A stretch of DNA of 64,000 bases. It comes from Paraglaciecola psychrophila 170 (GTDB taxonomy: Bacteria > Pseudomonadota > Gammaproteobacteria > Enterobacterales > Alteromonadaceae). Position numbers and translations under genes: made by a program. Within the stretch, counting starts at the first letter, position 1; every line of letters begins with the position of its first letter. Below, one piece after another: positions 27,168 through 38,800 of this stretch. The notes below the pieces were generated by a model. The model worked only from the letters and a program-made list of their open reading frames with translations. It was not told the DNA's origin and made no database searches. The stretch lies in NCBI RefSeq assembly GCF_000347635.1, contig NC_020514.1, positions 1,550,001 through 1,614,000 on the forward strand, in the 5' to 3' direction.

Positions 27168-30038
27168 TTAATCGGCGTTAGTTTTGGTAGCTTGAGGAAG
27201 TAATATGGCTGTCAAACTGTCGTCGATGTTCAGGTAGCTATTGGCAGCATCTTTCAGATTCAACTTGTTAACACTGCCTACTAACCAAAATAATTCAGTT
27301 AAGTTGAGCTGTGGGTATTCATCGTCAGCATGCCATTGTAAGTAATTTTTCCAAAAAGAATTAGTTGCCAGCTTGGTTTCTCTCGTTTTTAATTTTTGTG
27401 CGATGTAGTTATCAATATACTTATCTTCGGTCTGTCTGAGTTTCAGTGTTTCGATTACCTTATGTATCTCAGTCACTAGTTCTTCAATCCTGTTGGGATC
27501 GCAGGTAAAAGATATTTTAGTAGAGTATTGATTACGTAATCTTGAAAACGCACTGTTCACATTAATACCGTAGACACCGCTTTTTTCCTCCCTGATACGC
27601 TCGCGTAAAATACTACTGAGTACATATTCTAAGGCATTTAAATGCATTTGGTTGTTATGTGACCACGGTGAATCACCATAAAAGTTAATGAGCACTGTCG
27701 CTTTGGGCACCAAGCCTTTTTCAACTTTGACGGTTAATTTGCCTTTAGTTCTGAGGGTGTCATGAATTATTGCATTCTCCTTTTTAGTAATGGATGGAAG
27801 ACTTGCAATGTAGGTGCTCAATAGTATTTCCATTTGTAAAAAATCGATGTTGCCTACAAAGATAAAATTAAAATTGGCAGCATTTGAGAAACGTTGTTGG
27901 TAAAAACGATAGGACTCATCTAGGTCCTGATCTTTGACAATCTCAGCATCAAATTTCATCGAGCGCGGATTTTGACTGTATTGCCGCAACCTTATTTGTT
28001 CTGAAAAAACACCTTGTGGGCTGTTAAATCTATCGACTATAGATGATTCTACTCGTGATATATATGAAGCAAATGCTGCTTTATCCTTACGAGGAGAAAC
28101 AAATTTTAAATGTAACATCTGCATAAAGTGTTCTATATCTTTTACTGAACTGCTGCCACTAACTGATTGATTGTCACTATTGATTTTTGCTCTTACCCAA
28201 AATTGTTTATCTTTCGAAAATTTAGCTATGTCTGCTAAGGTATAATTCGCTACACCCGACATTTCGACAATATTTGCAGCCATAATGGTTTTAAACATGG
28301 TTTCAGGTTCTAACAATGAGTATCCGCCATGGGCCCTAGCCGAAAACTGAATTTCATCTTGTTTAAAATCTGTTTGTTTTAATACCACCTTCACTCCGTT
28401 ACTGAGTATCCAAATATGGCTATCTAGTTTCTCGTCGTACACTTTACTTATTATCGATCCCGCTTTGGGTTTTTCTGGCATAAGTTGTTGTATAACCTGA
28501 CTATCTTGATATACGGTGACTTGTTGTTGTGTCATGTGTTCTATCCAGGCAAGTAGCTCAACGTTTGAGGGCAAACTGGATTGGTCCGATTCAGGTGCTG
28601 ATATTTTTATAATTCTATTATTGGCAGTAAACCACGTTTTACCGATGGTATTAACTTGGTCTAAAGTGATTAAGGGCAGAAATTTTTCGCCCATCTCTAA
28701 GTAATGCTCTATGCCGGCAATGCTTTCACCTCTGACAATATGGCGAACATATTCATCTGCTAATCGAGATGATTGGGTACTATCGATTTCTTTGGCTGCA
28801 TTATCTAGCTTGCTTAATAAACCTTGTTTATAGCGCTCAAGTTCTGAGTGCGTAAACCCGTGTTGTAAAACGCGGTTTAATTCAGTTAATAAAAAGGCGA
28901 CTACCTCTTTGCTTTGTGAAGGTTTTGCTGTGGCCGCTAACGTAAAAGCACTTTTGTCTGCTCTAAAACGTCCAAAACGACTCCCTGCACCAATAACAGG
29001 TGCATTTGGGGTAAGCGTCGCTTCATCAAGCCGGCCATTTAGCATGCTGATAAAGAGTTGGGCAACCAATGTTTGATAATATTGTTGGTAAGTAACAGGC
29101 TCAATAAGAGCATGTTTTATTTGAATTTCAACTGTTGTTCTGGTGAGCTCAGGATCCGTCTCTATAGTGACTAAAGGTGCTAAGTTATCTGGAATGATGT
29201 AGCTGGGTTTTTGTTTGTTGCGTGACGGAGTGGATTCAATTGCATTAAAATATTTTTCAAATAGTGCCTGTACCTGATTGGGATTAAAATCACCGACAGC
29301 GACCAAAGCCATGAGTTCTGGCCGATACCAATCTTTGTAAAAGCGAACCAGATCTTGATTAGCTCCCTGCTTAAGTATCTCCTTCTTGCCTATAGGTAGT
29401 CGCAGTGCATATCGAGAGCCTTGATAGATAATAGGCAATTGTTTATTGAATATGCGCCAGCCAGCACCTTGTCGTGCTCGCATTTCTTCTAACACAACTC
29501 CTCTTTCTTTATCTATCTCTAGACCATCGAATCTAATCTTGTGAGCTCAATTTTCTAGGATATGCACGCCTTTTTCTAAGGCACCCTTTTCAGCACTAGG
29601 GATTTGTAGTTTGTATACGGTTTCATCGAAACTTGTGTATGCATTAAGGTGTGCACCAAATTTCATGCCAATAGATTCTACATATTCAACTATTTCTTGT
29701 TTGTCGAAGTCTTCAGTACCGTTAAAGGCCATGTGCTCTACAAAATGAGCGAACCCTTGTTGGTTATCGTCTTCTAGAATAGAGCCTGCCTTAACAATTA
29801 AACGGATTTCTGCGCGTTTTTCAGGAGTTTTATTTTGCCTAATTAGGTACGTAATACCATTATCTAATTGGCCTTTTATTATACGCGGTGAAATGGGAAG
29901 TGCACCGCTGAAGTCAGAGGTTGTCAGGGGCATAGATGAGGGCTTATCAGTTAAGGTGTTGCTTAAAGGCGCACTGCAACCACTACAAAGGAGAAAAGCC
30001 CCCATCAGGAAAAGAGTAAACACCAGTTTGTTCGGCAT
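27168..30038 (-). pseudogene. M16-family zinc metallopeptidase with an internal stop
   Basis: A lipoprotein-type M16 (pitrilysin/PqqL-like) peptidase of about 957 codons. The N-terminal piece has a lipobox (LLCSGC), then the zinc motif HFVEHMAFNG (HxxEH) and the downstream glutamate region. TGA at 29547-29549 ends that piece after GVHILEN. Translation resumes in the same frame with AHKIRFDGLEIDKERGVVLE, a standard M16 segment where the family has Trp, so TGG to TGA is the likely change. The rest (two further M16 domains) is open to TAA at 27168. If the stop is real, only the catalytic head without the C-terminal domains, or a GTG-initiated C-terminal piece from 29495, would be made. It lies tail to tail with ispH and between ispH and the pilus genes. 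Confidence 0.83.
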
Positions 30039-30132
30039 ACTGCTACCTTGGTTTTTAATTAATTAAATAACTTTAACACAATGATGAGTTTCGCAGCAGT
30101 GGCCAACCACTAAAGTCATGCCAAGGCAATGT

Positions 30133-30549
30133 TTAGAAAAAGCAATGAGCTGGGGTTTTATTCAATGATTGATCAATCTGCATCGCCAAACATTTTTTGT
30201 CATCCATTTGACTACCTTTTGCTTTAGCGGTCATCGTATAGGTTTTAGCAGATATATCAGTAACACTAAAAGTATAATACTCAGACGTTGGTAGACTAAG
30301 TTGTTCAGTTTCGGCATATCGAGTGTTCTCTATACGGAAAGACTCTTGCTGTAATTTTAGTCGCAGTAATTGCGTGATGCCATCACCGCGTCTTACGGTT
30401 AAAATATGCTGTTCAAAAGATGGAAATATGAGAGTCGCTAAGAGTCCTATTATTATTACCACTACCATCAGTTCAATCAGCGTCACACCTAATTGGTTGG
30501 AGCATTCAACCCTATTTTTAAGGCTCTCCTCCTTTTTTTGTATTGGCAT
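30133..30549 (-). CDS. type IV prepilin, PilE-like minor pilin
   Basis: A 138-residue prepilin with a long basic leader ending in Gly and the N-terminal helix GVTLIELMVVVIIIGLLATLIFP, including Glu at +5. After the helix the protein has a small globular domain with two Cys near the end (KKCLAM and AHCFF) that probably form the D-loop disulphide. ATG at 30549 is preferred because AAGGA lies six bases upstream; other in-frame starts lie up to 30645. It is transcribed away from the plus-strand pilin operons, with its start 102 bases from the next gene. Confidence 0.85.
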   Translation of the reverse strand: MPIQKKEESLKNRVECSNQLGVTLIELMVVVIIIGLLATLIFPSFEQHILTVRRGDGITQLLRLKLQQESFRIENTRYAETEQLSLPTSEYYTFSVTDISAKTYTMTAKAKGSQMDDKKCLAMQIDQSLNKTPAHCFF

Positions 30550-30650
30550 ATTCATTCCTTTAATGCACTTTAAACAAACTGAACTATATTTTAAGTAATG
30601 GATTTGATTATAGGCGTTTTTCACATTAGCGCTTAGTAAGGACACTCAAT

Positions 30651-31169
30651 ATGCAAAATCTTTCAGGCTTAACACTCTTAGAACTACTTATCACCCTCTC
30701 AATTCTTGTGCTTTTAATATCACTTGGTTCACCCGCAATAAACTCAATACAAAAACACATGCAATTAAAAGGGGCGGTGCAAAGTAGCTATTTTGCCTTT
30801 CAGCAAGCTCGCGTATCTGCGATAACTAAAAATCTTGACGTGACGGTTGCAATGCGTCCTGGTGAGAACTGGTGTGCTGCCTTAAGCGACAGCGGAGTAT
30901 GTGATTGTACCATCCCCAAAGAATGCTCTTTGGACGGGGTGGAATATAAAGTCGATTCTGTTGATTATCGTTTTGTCAGTATCGATAAGGTTACCTTTGG
31001 AGAGGACAACATTGCTGTGTTTGATGCAAATAGAGGAATGGCAATAGGCCATGCTGGAACGGTTGTTTTTACAGACGGGGATAGGCAACTCAAATTGATT
31101 TTGAGTAATATGGGCCGGGTTAGAATTTGTGCAGTGGGGAGCAGTCTTGGAGGTTACGAGGCATGTTAG
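30651..31169 (+). CDS. GspH/FimT/FimU-type minor pilin
   Basis: A 172-residue prepilin with the short leader MQNLSG and processing before LTLLELLITLSILVLLISLG (Glu at +5). The body fits the GspH/FimT domain: FAFQQARVSAITKNLDVTVAM and a C-terminal GRVRICA strand with several Cys. FimU/FimT minor pilins prime pilus assembly. It is first in a plus-strand set and overlaps the next gene by 7 bases. Confidence 0.85.
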   Translation: MQNLSGLTLLELLITLSILVLLISLGSPAINSIQKHMQLKGAVQSSYFAFQQARVSAITKNLDVTVAMRPGENWCAALSDSGVCDCTIPKECSLDGVEYKVDSVDYRFVSIDKVTFGEDNIAVFDANRGMAIGHAGTVVFTDGDRQLKLILSNMGRVRICAVGSSLGGYEAC

Positions 31170-31792
31170 TGTTACCCATAAAACAGTATGGGAATAGTTT
31201 GGTTGAACTGATGATTTCTATGACTCTAGGACTTGCATCCATCACTACAATGGCATCTTTGGTAGGGCATGGCATCGCGTTAAATACTAGCTTACTTGCA
31301 AGGTCTAGGTTAGATGAAGAAATGAATGCTGTAGTGGCTGTGGTCAGTCATGATCTGAAGCGTGCAGGATATTATGGCCTTACCGATGAGATAGTTAAAA
31401 ACCCAACGAATGCCTCTAACCCTTTTGATGGCAGTTTGAGTACCGCGGCGTATACAGCTGAACCGGCTAACAGTTGTATTAATTTTGCTTATGACCGCAA
31501 TAAAAATGGTTTATTGGATACCTCGCCGAATAGCGAAAAGTATGGCTTTCGTTTGAGAGACACAGCAGTTGAAATTCGTCTAGGTGGGGCTGCTTGTGAT
31601 GAGTCTGGATGGCATGATTTAACTGATCCAAAAGTTGTTCAGGTCATGGCCCTTAAATTCACAGTCAAACAAAGTTCTATTCAGCAAGTTACTCAAACGT
31701 TAGTAACGTTTGAGTTGCAAGCTCGTCTAAAAAAACATCCTGATATTTTACGTAGTATCAACACCAGTGTATTAGTAGCAAACTATGAATAA
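31163..31792 (+). CDS. PilW-like prepilin
   Basis: A 209-residue prepilin: leader MLVLPIKQYG, then NSLVELMISMTLGLASITTMASLV with Glu at +5. The middle, with SHDLKRAGYYG and the MALKFTVKQSS strand, is PilW-like in layout but shorter than the second PilW at 34376. ATG at 31163 overlaps the stop of the previous gene, and its own stop overlaps the next start (ATGAATAA), showing tight coupling in one operon. Assignment to PilW is by similarity of pattern only. Confidence 0.75.
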   Translation: MLVLPIKQYGNSLVELMISMTLGLASITTMASLVGHGIALNTSLLARSRLDEEMNAVVAVVSHDLKRAGYYGLTDEIVKNPTNASNPFDGSLSTAAYTAEPANSCINFAYDRNKNGLLDTSPNSEKYGFRLRDTAVEIRLGGAACDESGWHDLTDPKVVQVMALKFTVKQSSIQQVTQTLVTFELQARLKKHPDILRSINTSVLVANYE

Positions 31793-32912
31793 GATACTAA
31801 GCATATACACCTCTCTAGCCCTAATTCAGAGGGGCGCAGCAATATTACTAACGGTGGTTTTGTTGTTAATTATGGTAACACTTGTCACACTTTATACGGG
31901 GAAAATCCAATCATTTGAACATCAAATAGTGATTAATACACAAAATCAAAAATGGGCGCAAGCATCAGCAAAGGCTGGATTGAATCAAGGGTTGGCGATG
32001 CTTAAAGTTAACAAAAGTTTACACAATGTTGCGGTATCAGGAAATTTAGATGACAACAGCACCTTTACTATTTCTGCTACTACTGAGAATTTATCTGGCA
32101 GTCGTAAACTTGTCACTATTGAAGCAAGCGGTCAATCAGCTGATGGTTTAGCTCAGGCCACGGTTATTGAACAGTCATTGGTTTATCCAATATTACTCAA
32201 TCTACCGCCAGCTCCGTTAATGGTTCAGCATGGCTTTGAAAGTGTAGGTGAATTTGAAGTGGCTTCTAACCCAGATGGACTTGGTGTTGCAGCACCGTTG
32301 TCATTGTGGTCGGATGCTGTTGTTATCTTATCTGGCACTGGGCATCATAGCTGTATTTTAAGTGAGTTTAACACGGGTAACTGCAGGACCAATACCTATT
32401 CTGATCACAACCTAAAACTGGCTGATATTGCGGATGGGTCAGTGTCATTTCCAGCTGATTTGTTCAGTTATTTGTTTAATGTCCCTTCTACTGAGTGGGT
32501 TCAATTACAACAACAATCTGATTTTGTATTAGCAGATTGTGATAGCTTAGATACCGATAGTTGGGGAGTGATTTGGGTTGGTGGAGATTGCGATGTAAGT
32601 GCCAGCACACAAATAGGCAATCACTCAGAGCCTATAATATTAGTTGTTTTTGATGGAAACATAGTGTTTCACAATGATGCTGTAGTGTATGGCCTTGTGT
32701 TTTCATTTAAACCTGTAGGATCACTTAAAGAGCTGGATATCAATATGCATACCGATAGTGCCGTGTTTGGGGCTGTAGTCACAAATCATCAGTTAGGTAC
32801 AACAAATACTTTAACGCGTGCGGTATTTCATGCCGATGTAATGCAAAAATTACAAACAAGTAAGAGCTTACAACGAGTGGCTCGAGTGCCTGGCAGTTGG
32901 CATGATTTTTAG
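31785..32912 (+). CDS. PilX-like pilus assembly protein
   Basis: A 375-residue protein with an N-terminal membrane helix (GAAILLTVVLLLIMVTLVTLYT) like the PilX-N domain, preceded by QR and lacking the Glu at +5 of normal prepilins, as in many PilX proteins. The remaining 320 residues are beta-rich and contain several Cys (SCILSEFNTGNC, DCDSLD, GDC). The length is about twice that of the PilX at 35242, so the extra part is unexplained. It overlaps the upstream PilW-like gene and is followed after 14 bases by a broken prepilin gene. Confidence 0.7.
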   Translation: MNKILSIYTSLALIQRGAAILLTVVLLLIMVTLVTLYTGKIQSFEHQIVINTQNQKWAQASAKAGLNQGLAMLKVNKSLHNVAVSGNLDDNSTFTISATTENLSGSRKLVTIEASGQSADGLAQATVIEQSLVYPILLNLPPAPLMVQHGFESVGEFEVASNPDGLGVAAPLSLWSDAVVILSGTGHHSCILSEFNTGNCRTNTYSDHNLKLADIADGSVSFPADLFSYLFNVPSTEWVQLQQQSDFVLADCDSLDTDSWGVIWVGGDCDVSASTQIGNHSEPIILVVFDGNIVFHNDAVVYGLVFSFKPVGSLKELDINMHTDSAVFGAVVTNHQLGTTNTLTRAVFHADVMQKLQTSKSLQRVARVPGSWHDF

Positions 32913-32926
32913 GTCAGGGTACTTAC

Positions 32927-33497
32927 ATGTATAAAAAATATGGATTTTCTCTCATTGAAGTGTCAATAGCTTCGTTACTCATTATGTTGGGCGTTACTGG
33001 CTATGTAACCTTGCAAAGTGAATATGTTGTCGCAGATGCAAACATTAATTTACGGAATTTAGCGCTGCATCTCGCCCAAGAAAAATTAACCGATTTAGTC
33101 TACTTTCAACAACTAAGTCATATACCAGGAGCCATATCCTACCAGAATATAGCCACTAATTTGGGTGGTACTATTGCATCAGGGGAGCGGGATGTGATTA
33201 TATCTTCAGTGCTGAATCTTCAAACATATGATACCCAATGGCAAGTTGAAAACTTGTATTACGTAGATACAACTTTTAATGGAATAGCTGATAGTTGGGT
33301 GAAAGACGGAGTAACCTTTTTTTCCTATTGTTATACCTCGAAATGCCGATCTTAAAAGTGTTCATGTTACGGTGACTTGGCTGGATATTAGTGGTGGTAG
33401 TAAAAAAATTGATATGTTTGGAAGCATTGCCCCTTTTCTGCAAAGCCAAAGCTTTCAAGCAAAATATCGCTTATCAAGTACCACAGCGATGCCTTAG
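32927..33497 (+). pseudogene. PilV-like prepilin with a frameshift in a T7 run
   Basis: A prepilin (MYKKYGFSLIEVSIASLLIMLGVTGY, leader ending in Gly, Glu at +5) of about 190 codons. The frame from ATG 32927 turns to YCYTSKCRS and stops at 33355. Removing one T from the T7 run at 33317-33323 joins it to a coherent tail (PIVIPRNADLKSVHVTVTWL ... SSTTAMP) ending at 33495-33497, which has the strand pattern of PilV/GspI C-termini. So the gene is either disrupted by a slippage insertion, phase-variable, or misread in sequencing. Confidence 0.75.
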
Positions 33498-33746
33498 GAT
33501 TAGAAGTAAACATCTATTTGTTATACGTACGCTATGCTGTTGGCAATAAAATTAAGTTATAGTTTATTGTTTTAAAAGAATATTATTACTATCTTCGATA
33601 TCTATTCAATCAAAATATATACCTTTACACCCTTACTAATAACCTAATACTTTATATTTTTAGCTATTATGCTAAGTGAAGATTTATCTAGCACCTAGTT
33701 AAACTAGTTAAATATCTATGATTTGCCATCAGAGTGAGAAAATAGC

Positions 33747-34379
33747 GTGAACAGCAAACCTAAAAAACTGTATGCAAATAACCAACAAGGTGTTGGCATG
33801 ATTGAAGTGTTAGTCACTTTATTCATTTTATCTGTAGGGTTGCTGGGTGTGGCATATTTACAATTTGTTGGTTCATTTACAAATTCTGAGGCGTTAAGTC
33901 GTTCTCAATCCGTGTTGGTCGCCCAGCAATTAACTGAGCGTTTGAGAGCCAGTGCCGTTTTTTCGCCATTGGGGAAAGGTTTGGTAGTGCATAATAATTA
34001 TTTTGACCAAGACTTGTATAACTTTTCCGGCATGTCATGTGCATCAAGTTTACCTCATGCCTGTTATTGTTTGGAGCGCCCAGTCTCAGTCCCTAACTGC
34101 AATGACAACGTCTGCACTGCAGCTCAATTAGCCGCTTTTGATGCCTATGAGGTGTCATGTTCAGCGGTGGCAGCAAATCCAGAAATAGAAATTAGTTTAA
34201 CCTGTGAAGAGGACAATGACCTAGCTGATACAGACACATGCAGCGTTGGTTCGAAGCATATTGTCATCTTAAGTTGGCCCGTGGAAAATTGGCAAAATAT
34301 TGAACGAACTTTAAACGCTAGTTGCAATGTGGGTGAAACGCTCCCCCATGACTGTGTGTCAGTGGACGTGACATTATGA
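33747..34379 (+). CDS. pilV: type IV pilus minor pilin PilV
   Basis: A 210-residue prepilin starting at GTG, with the leader ending QQG and the helix VGMIEVLVTLFILSVGLLGVAYLQ (MIEVLV is the PilV hallmark). The body has SRSQSVLVAQQLTERLRAS and eight or more Cys, probably in disulphides. It heads the second minor-pilin set pilV-pilW-pilX-pilY1-pilE and overlaps pilW by four bases (ATGA). Confidence 0.88.
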   Translation: MNSKPKKLYANNQQGVGMIEVLVTLFILSVGLLGVAYLQFVGSFTNSEALSRSQSVLVAQQLTERLRASAVFSPLGKGLVVHNNYFDQDLYNFSGMSCASSLPHACYCLERPVSVPNCNDNVCTAAQLAAFDAYEVSCSAVAANPEIEISLTCEEDNDLADTDTCSVGSKHIVILSWPVENWQNIERTLNASCNVGETLPHDCVSVDVTL

Positions 34380-35245
34380 ATGTATTTAGTCGGCAACGAA
34401 CTCAACAAGGTGGCTTTAGCTTAATTGAGCTGATGATATCTCTGACGCTAGGGCTCATTTTATCTTCAGCAGTGGTGCAGGTGATGATTAGCAACAACTC
34501 TACCGAACGACTCAACAGATCGATTGCATCTGCACAAGAAAATGGACGTTTTATTATTGCCCGACTTCGCAACGATTTAGTCATGACTGGGCGCTATGAC
34601 TTGTTACGACCGGAACTCAATAAAGATGTTGATATCGTTGTTGAAGGGGCTTTTGTTCATAATAACCCTATTCCAGTGGTGGGTGATTTTAGTAATGGCT
34701 TAACCAAAGGTGTTATTGAGGGGGCGGGTACTGCGAGTGATACTTTGATGGTCGCGCTACAAGCACCTCAAGACTGCAGAGGCGCCACTCATGGCTATGT
34801 TGATGAAGAGTTTATGGTGGTCAACGAATACTTTTTAGAGGGCACGTCGCTAAAATGTCGAGGGTTCGATGGCAGAGTTTTACGAGGGCTTAAGGTAGCA
34901 GTGGATGACGATAAAGCTTACAGTTTGCTGGATGATGTTGTTAGCTTTCAAGTTCAATACGGCGTCACAGATAATCTTGCCTCACAAGACAATTCGGCAA
35001 GACCAGTGAAATTTATAGAAGCTGATTTGTTAGGCGCAGCAAAAGCGGCCGGCTCACTTGTTGTTGCTATTCGAATTGCATTATTACTAAAAGCTGATTC
35101 TGACGTGTTAATCAGCCCCGTTTCTAAGTTCAAACTGCTTAATGAAGACCCGATTCAGCCCTCTGAAGAGAGGCTGTATAAACAATTTGAAACCACCATC
35201 ACTTTGCGTAATAGCAAAAATTTCGCTCGAAGTAGAAATATATGA
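34376..35245 (+). CDS. pilW: type IV pilus minor pilin PilW
   Basis: A 289-residue prepilin: leader ending QGG, then FSLIELMISLTLGLILSSAVVQVMISN with Glu at +5, and the PilW pattern GRFIIARLRNDLVMTGRYD shortly after. The C-terminal half has the SLLDDVVSFQVQYGV segment typical of PilW. It is coupled to pilV upstream and pilX downstream by four-base overlaps. Confidence 0.9.
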   Translation: MNVFSRQRTQQGGFSLIELMISLTLGLILSSAVVQVMISNNSTERLNRSIASAQENGRFIIARLRNDLVMTGRYDLLRPELNKDVDIVVEGAFVHNNPIPVVGDFSNGLTKGVIEGAGTASDTLMVALQAPQDCRGATHGYVDEEFMVVNEYFLEGTSLKCRGFDGRVLRGLKVAVDDDKAYSLLDDVVSFQVQYGVTDNLASQDNSARPVKFIEADLLGAAKAAGSLVVAIRIALLLKADSDVLISPVSKFKLLNEDPIQPSEERLYKQFETTITLRNSKNFARSRNI

Positions 35246-35823
35246 ACTATCAATCAAAACAAAAAAAATCTGGCATGGTCTTGGTGTTTGCTTTGTTAAT
35301 ACTCATGAGCCTAACCATTCTAGGTGTGTCATCAGTATCTAGTAGTTTAATGCAAAGCAAAATGGCCACATCCATGGAAAAACGGTCTCTTTCATTTGAC
35401 GCGGCTGAATCTGCAATCGCAGCTGTGATGTTTGAATCCGAGGATAAATTACTGCTTAGTAGCGTTGCTTTAGATGACCCCTTGTCTGCGGCCAGAGGTG
35501 GGACACAGTTAATCTTAGCTAATCAAGAGATGAGTTGTTTTGAAGACGTAGCATGGACCAATAGAGTGCTTACCAATGCTGGTTTAAGTGCGGGTACTCA
35601 ACATACCAGTGCGGGTAATTATACCGATAAACCAGTGGTGAAAAGCTGGTCACGTGCGGCATTTGTACGTGAACAACCTTGTGTTGGCTCAAGCAACGTA
35701 ATTGGTGGGAGTAATATTAGCTGTCATATCTTTATTATAAGAGGATGTGGGAAATTAGACGATAGTAGTTACGCAGTGGCTAATTCTGTTAATGCATCAG
35801 TTTTTGCGCCTGCAACCCAATAA
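35242..35823 (+). CDS. pilX: type IV pilus assembly protein PilX
   Basis: A 193-residue protein with the N-terminal PilX-type membrane helix (SGMVLVFALLILMSLTILGVSSV), followed by MQSKMATSMEKRSLSFDAAESAI, the standard PilX motif. Minor component that promotes pilus assembly with PilV, PilW and PilY1. Start overlaps the pilW stop (ATGA); pilY1 follows within four bases. Confidence 0.9.
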   Translation: MNYQSKQKKSGMVLVFALLILMSLTILGVSSVSSSLMQSKMATSMEKRSLSFDAAESAIAAVMFESEDKLLLSSVALDDPLSAARGGTQLILANQEMSCFEDVAWTNRVLTNAGLSAGTQHTSAGNYTDKPVVKSWSRAAFVREQPCVGSSNVIGGSNISCHIFIIRGCGKLDDSSYAVANSVNASVFAPATQ

Positions 35824-35826
35824 GTG

Positions 35827-38800
35827 ATGTTTTTCATGAAATATATCAATAAATTTACTGGAATATGGTTGGCGGCTAGCTTAACGCTTTTTAGTAGCGT
35901 TATTAGTGCGGATGACTTAGAAATATACCTAGGCACTGCAGGCAGTGAAGTGACCTACAATCCTAATGTACTCTTTATTATGGATACGTCAGGCAGTATG
36001 ACGAGCAAGGATGGGGGGGATGAATCTAGAATGCTACGGGTACAAAACGCGTTAAAAGAAACCCTTAATTCTGTCACTAATATCAACGCAGGTTTAATGC
36101 GATTTTCAGATTTTGGTGGACCAGTCTTATACCCTGTTAGACCAATTGACGACTCTGTTTCCCCTGAAATCATCACTTCTATCTCACAGGCAACAGATGA
36201 TGCCTATGAAATTGCATCATCTGTAAACAGTTCCAATACCATATTGAAATTATCCCAAAGTACCAATGTAGTCACCCTAGGACTTCGTTACCAAGGCCTT
36301 AATATCCCTCGTGGCGCAGTGATTACTAATGCCTATATTCGCTTTAGTTCAAGTGGTTTTAATAGTGGCGCAACCAATCTAACCTTCAGTGGTGAGCTCA
36401 TTGGCAACTCTATAACATTTAGTGAAACCAGTAATAATATATCTGCTCGGACTAAAACATCTAATTCCGTACTTTGGGATACTGATAATGATTGGCCAGT
36501 GTCGAATGAAACGACAGTGTCACCTGACTTAAGCGGCATTATACAAGAAATTGTCGATCAATCTGACTGGTGTGGGGGAAATTCTTTAAACATCATTGTT
36601 GATGGTCAAGGTATCAGCACCAGCAGTGAACGTGTATCACCTGCATTTGAGGATGGTCAAGGATTAGGTCCTCAACTAGTGGTGGTGTATGACGACACTA
36701 CCGCAACGGGTTGTGTGAAAGGTAAGTTAAGTTATCAGGTTAGCTCACAAAACAATAATGCTGAAGAGCGCAGTGACGGATATGAATCGACAGGAACCGA
36801 ACTCACGTTTAGGGACAGCTCTAACAAGTATATTGGTGTCAGGTTTAGAAACATAGCCTTACCCCAGGGTGCGAGTATTTTAAATGCCTATTTGGAATTT
36901 ACCGCCTACCAAAGTAGCAGCAGCTCATCCGCTAGTTTTAATATTGCAGGAGTCGACCAAGATGATCCCCGCAATTTTAGACGCTACACGAAATATCTAT
37001 TGAAAGATAAGCCAAAAACGACAGCTGTGGCTTGGTCTGGCATTCCTCAGTGGTATAAAAATTACACTTATCAAAGTCCACCAGTGACAAGCATCGTAGA
37101 ACAAATTGTTGGACGGGCAGGTTGGTCGTCTGGCAACGATATGATGTTTGTATTTTCAGATTTTGTGGGTATTCGAGGTGCCTATACCTATAACGGAAAA
37201 CCCTCAGGTACAGTTAGTCTGGTATTAGAGTATCAGGGTAATGCAACACCTGGCAGTACTTCTACGGTGCGTGAACTTCTTATCAGTCAAGTCGATGCAT
37301 TGAGTGCAAGTGGCATGACGCCAATAGTCGATACTCTTTACGAGGCTGCCAGTTATTATGGTGGACTTCCCGTTGATTATGGGAGAAATCGTGGTCAATC
37401 ATCTGTTTCAAGTACTGTACGACGTAACACCAGAGTGAGCCATAGGTTGTCATATGTTGGAACGGATTCCGTTTTACCTTCAGGTTGCACAGTAGATAAC
37501 TTAAGTAGCTCAGACTGTATGAATGAGTCCATCCCAGATGGTGCCACTTACATCAGCCCAGTTACGGATAAAGTCTGTCAGACCAATAACCATATAGTAA
37601 TTTTATCGGATGGTGTGGCTAATAATAATCACAGTGTGACTGAAATTGAAACATTACTTGGAAAGTCATGTACTGGATCTGGTGGCGAAAAATGCGGAGT
37701 AGATTTAACCAAAAACATAGGTGATGGCGATGACACTTCGATTAATACACGAGTTTTCACACACACAATTGGTTTCGCAGCGGATTCAACTGCAAACGCC
37801 TTTCTGAATGACTTAGCGATTAACGGCAGCGGTGATTTCTATACGGCAGAGAATACTGACGAATTAGTGGGTGTTTTTCAATCCATATTGAAAACGGTAA
37901 AAGATGTTAATGCTACTTTTGTCTCACCCGGTGTAGCGGTGAACCAACTTAATCGATTAACCCATAATGACGAGTTGTATTTTGCTTTATTTAAGCCTGC
38001 AGAAGGCACTATCTGGCCTGGAAATGTAAAGAGGTATAGGTTAGATGGTGCAGACATTCTAGATAAAAACGGCTTCAACGCCGTGGATAGTGTTACTGGC
38101 TTTTTTAACGACAGTGCTCACAGTTTTTGGTCATTGTTAGCTGATGGAAATGACGTGCGAGAAGGCGGAACGGCTGGGAAGATGGGGTTGCCTCGTGCTG
38201 CTTACACTTTTGATAGCGCGGGTACCATTATAAAAACCGAGAACTTGTTGCATGAAGATAACACTAGTTTAACCATTACAGATTTAGCTGTTGGTGCCTT
38301 AGCGGATCCAGCCGCCGCTCGCGAAACTGTATTAAAATGGGCTCGCGGAGTCGATGTGAAAGATGACGATGCTGATGGCAGTTCAACTGATGCCAGACAA
38401 GCAATGGGCGATCCTATTCATTCTCAGCCAGTTATTGTTAATTACTCCCTTACAGACAGTGCCGTTTTTGTAGCAACCAACCATGGCTTTTTACACTCGT
38501 TCGACCCAGCCACAGGTGAAGAAAATTTTGCGATTATGCCGAAAGACTTAATGGATAATTTGTACGATTTATACCTAGATTCTTCGACGTTTTCTCACAT
38601 TTACGGTTTAGATGGAGATATGGTGCTAAGAACAGTAGGTAGTAATATCTACCTCTACGTTGGCATGCGCCGTGGTGGTGATAATTATTACGCTTTTGAT
38701 ATTACGAGCAAAAATAATCCTAGGTTGATGTTTAAAATAGAAGGTGGAGTGGGGGATTTTGTAAACCTGGGACAAACGTGGTCAAAGCCCACCGTGACAA

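Noticed and set aside
29547..29549. TGA in the M16 gene as a recoded Trp or selenocysteine codon
   Set aside because: TGA ends many intact genes here, and no SECIS-like structure was noticed after it.
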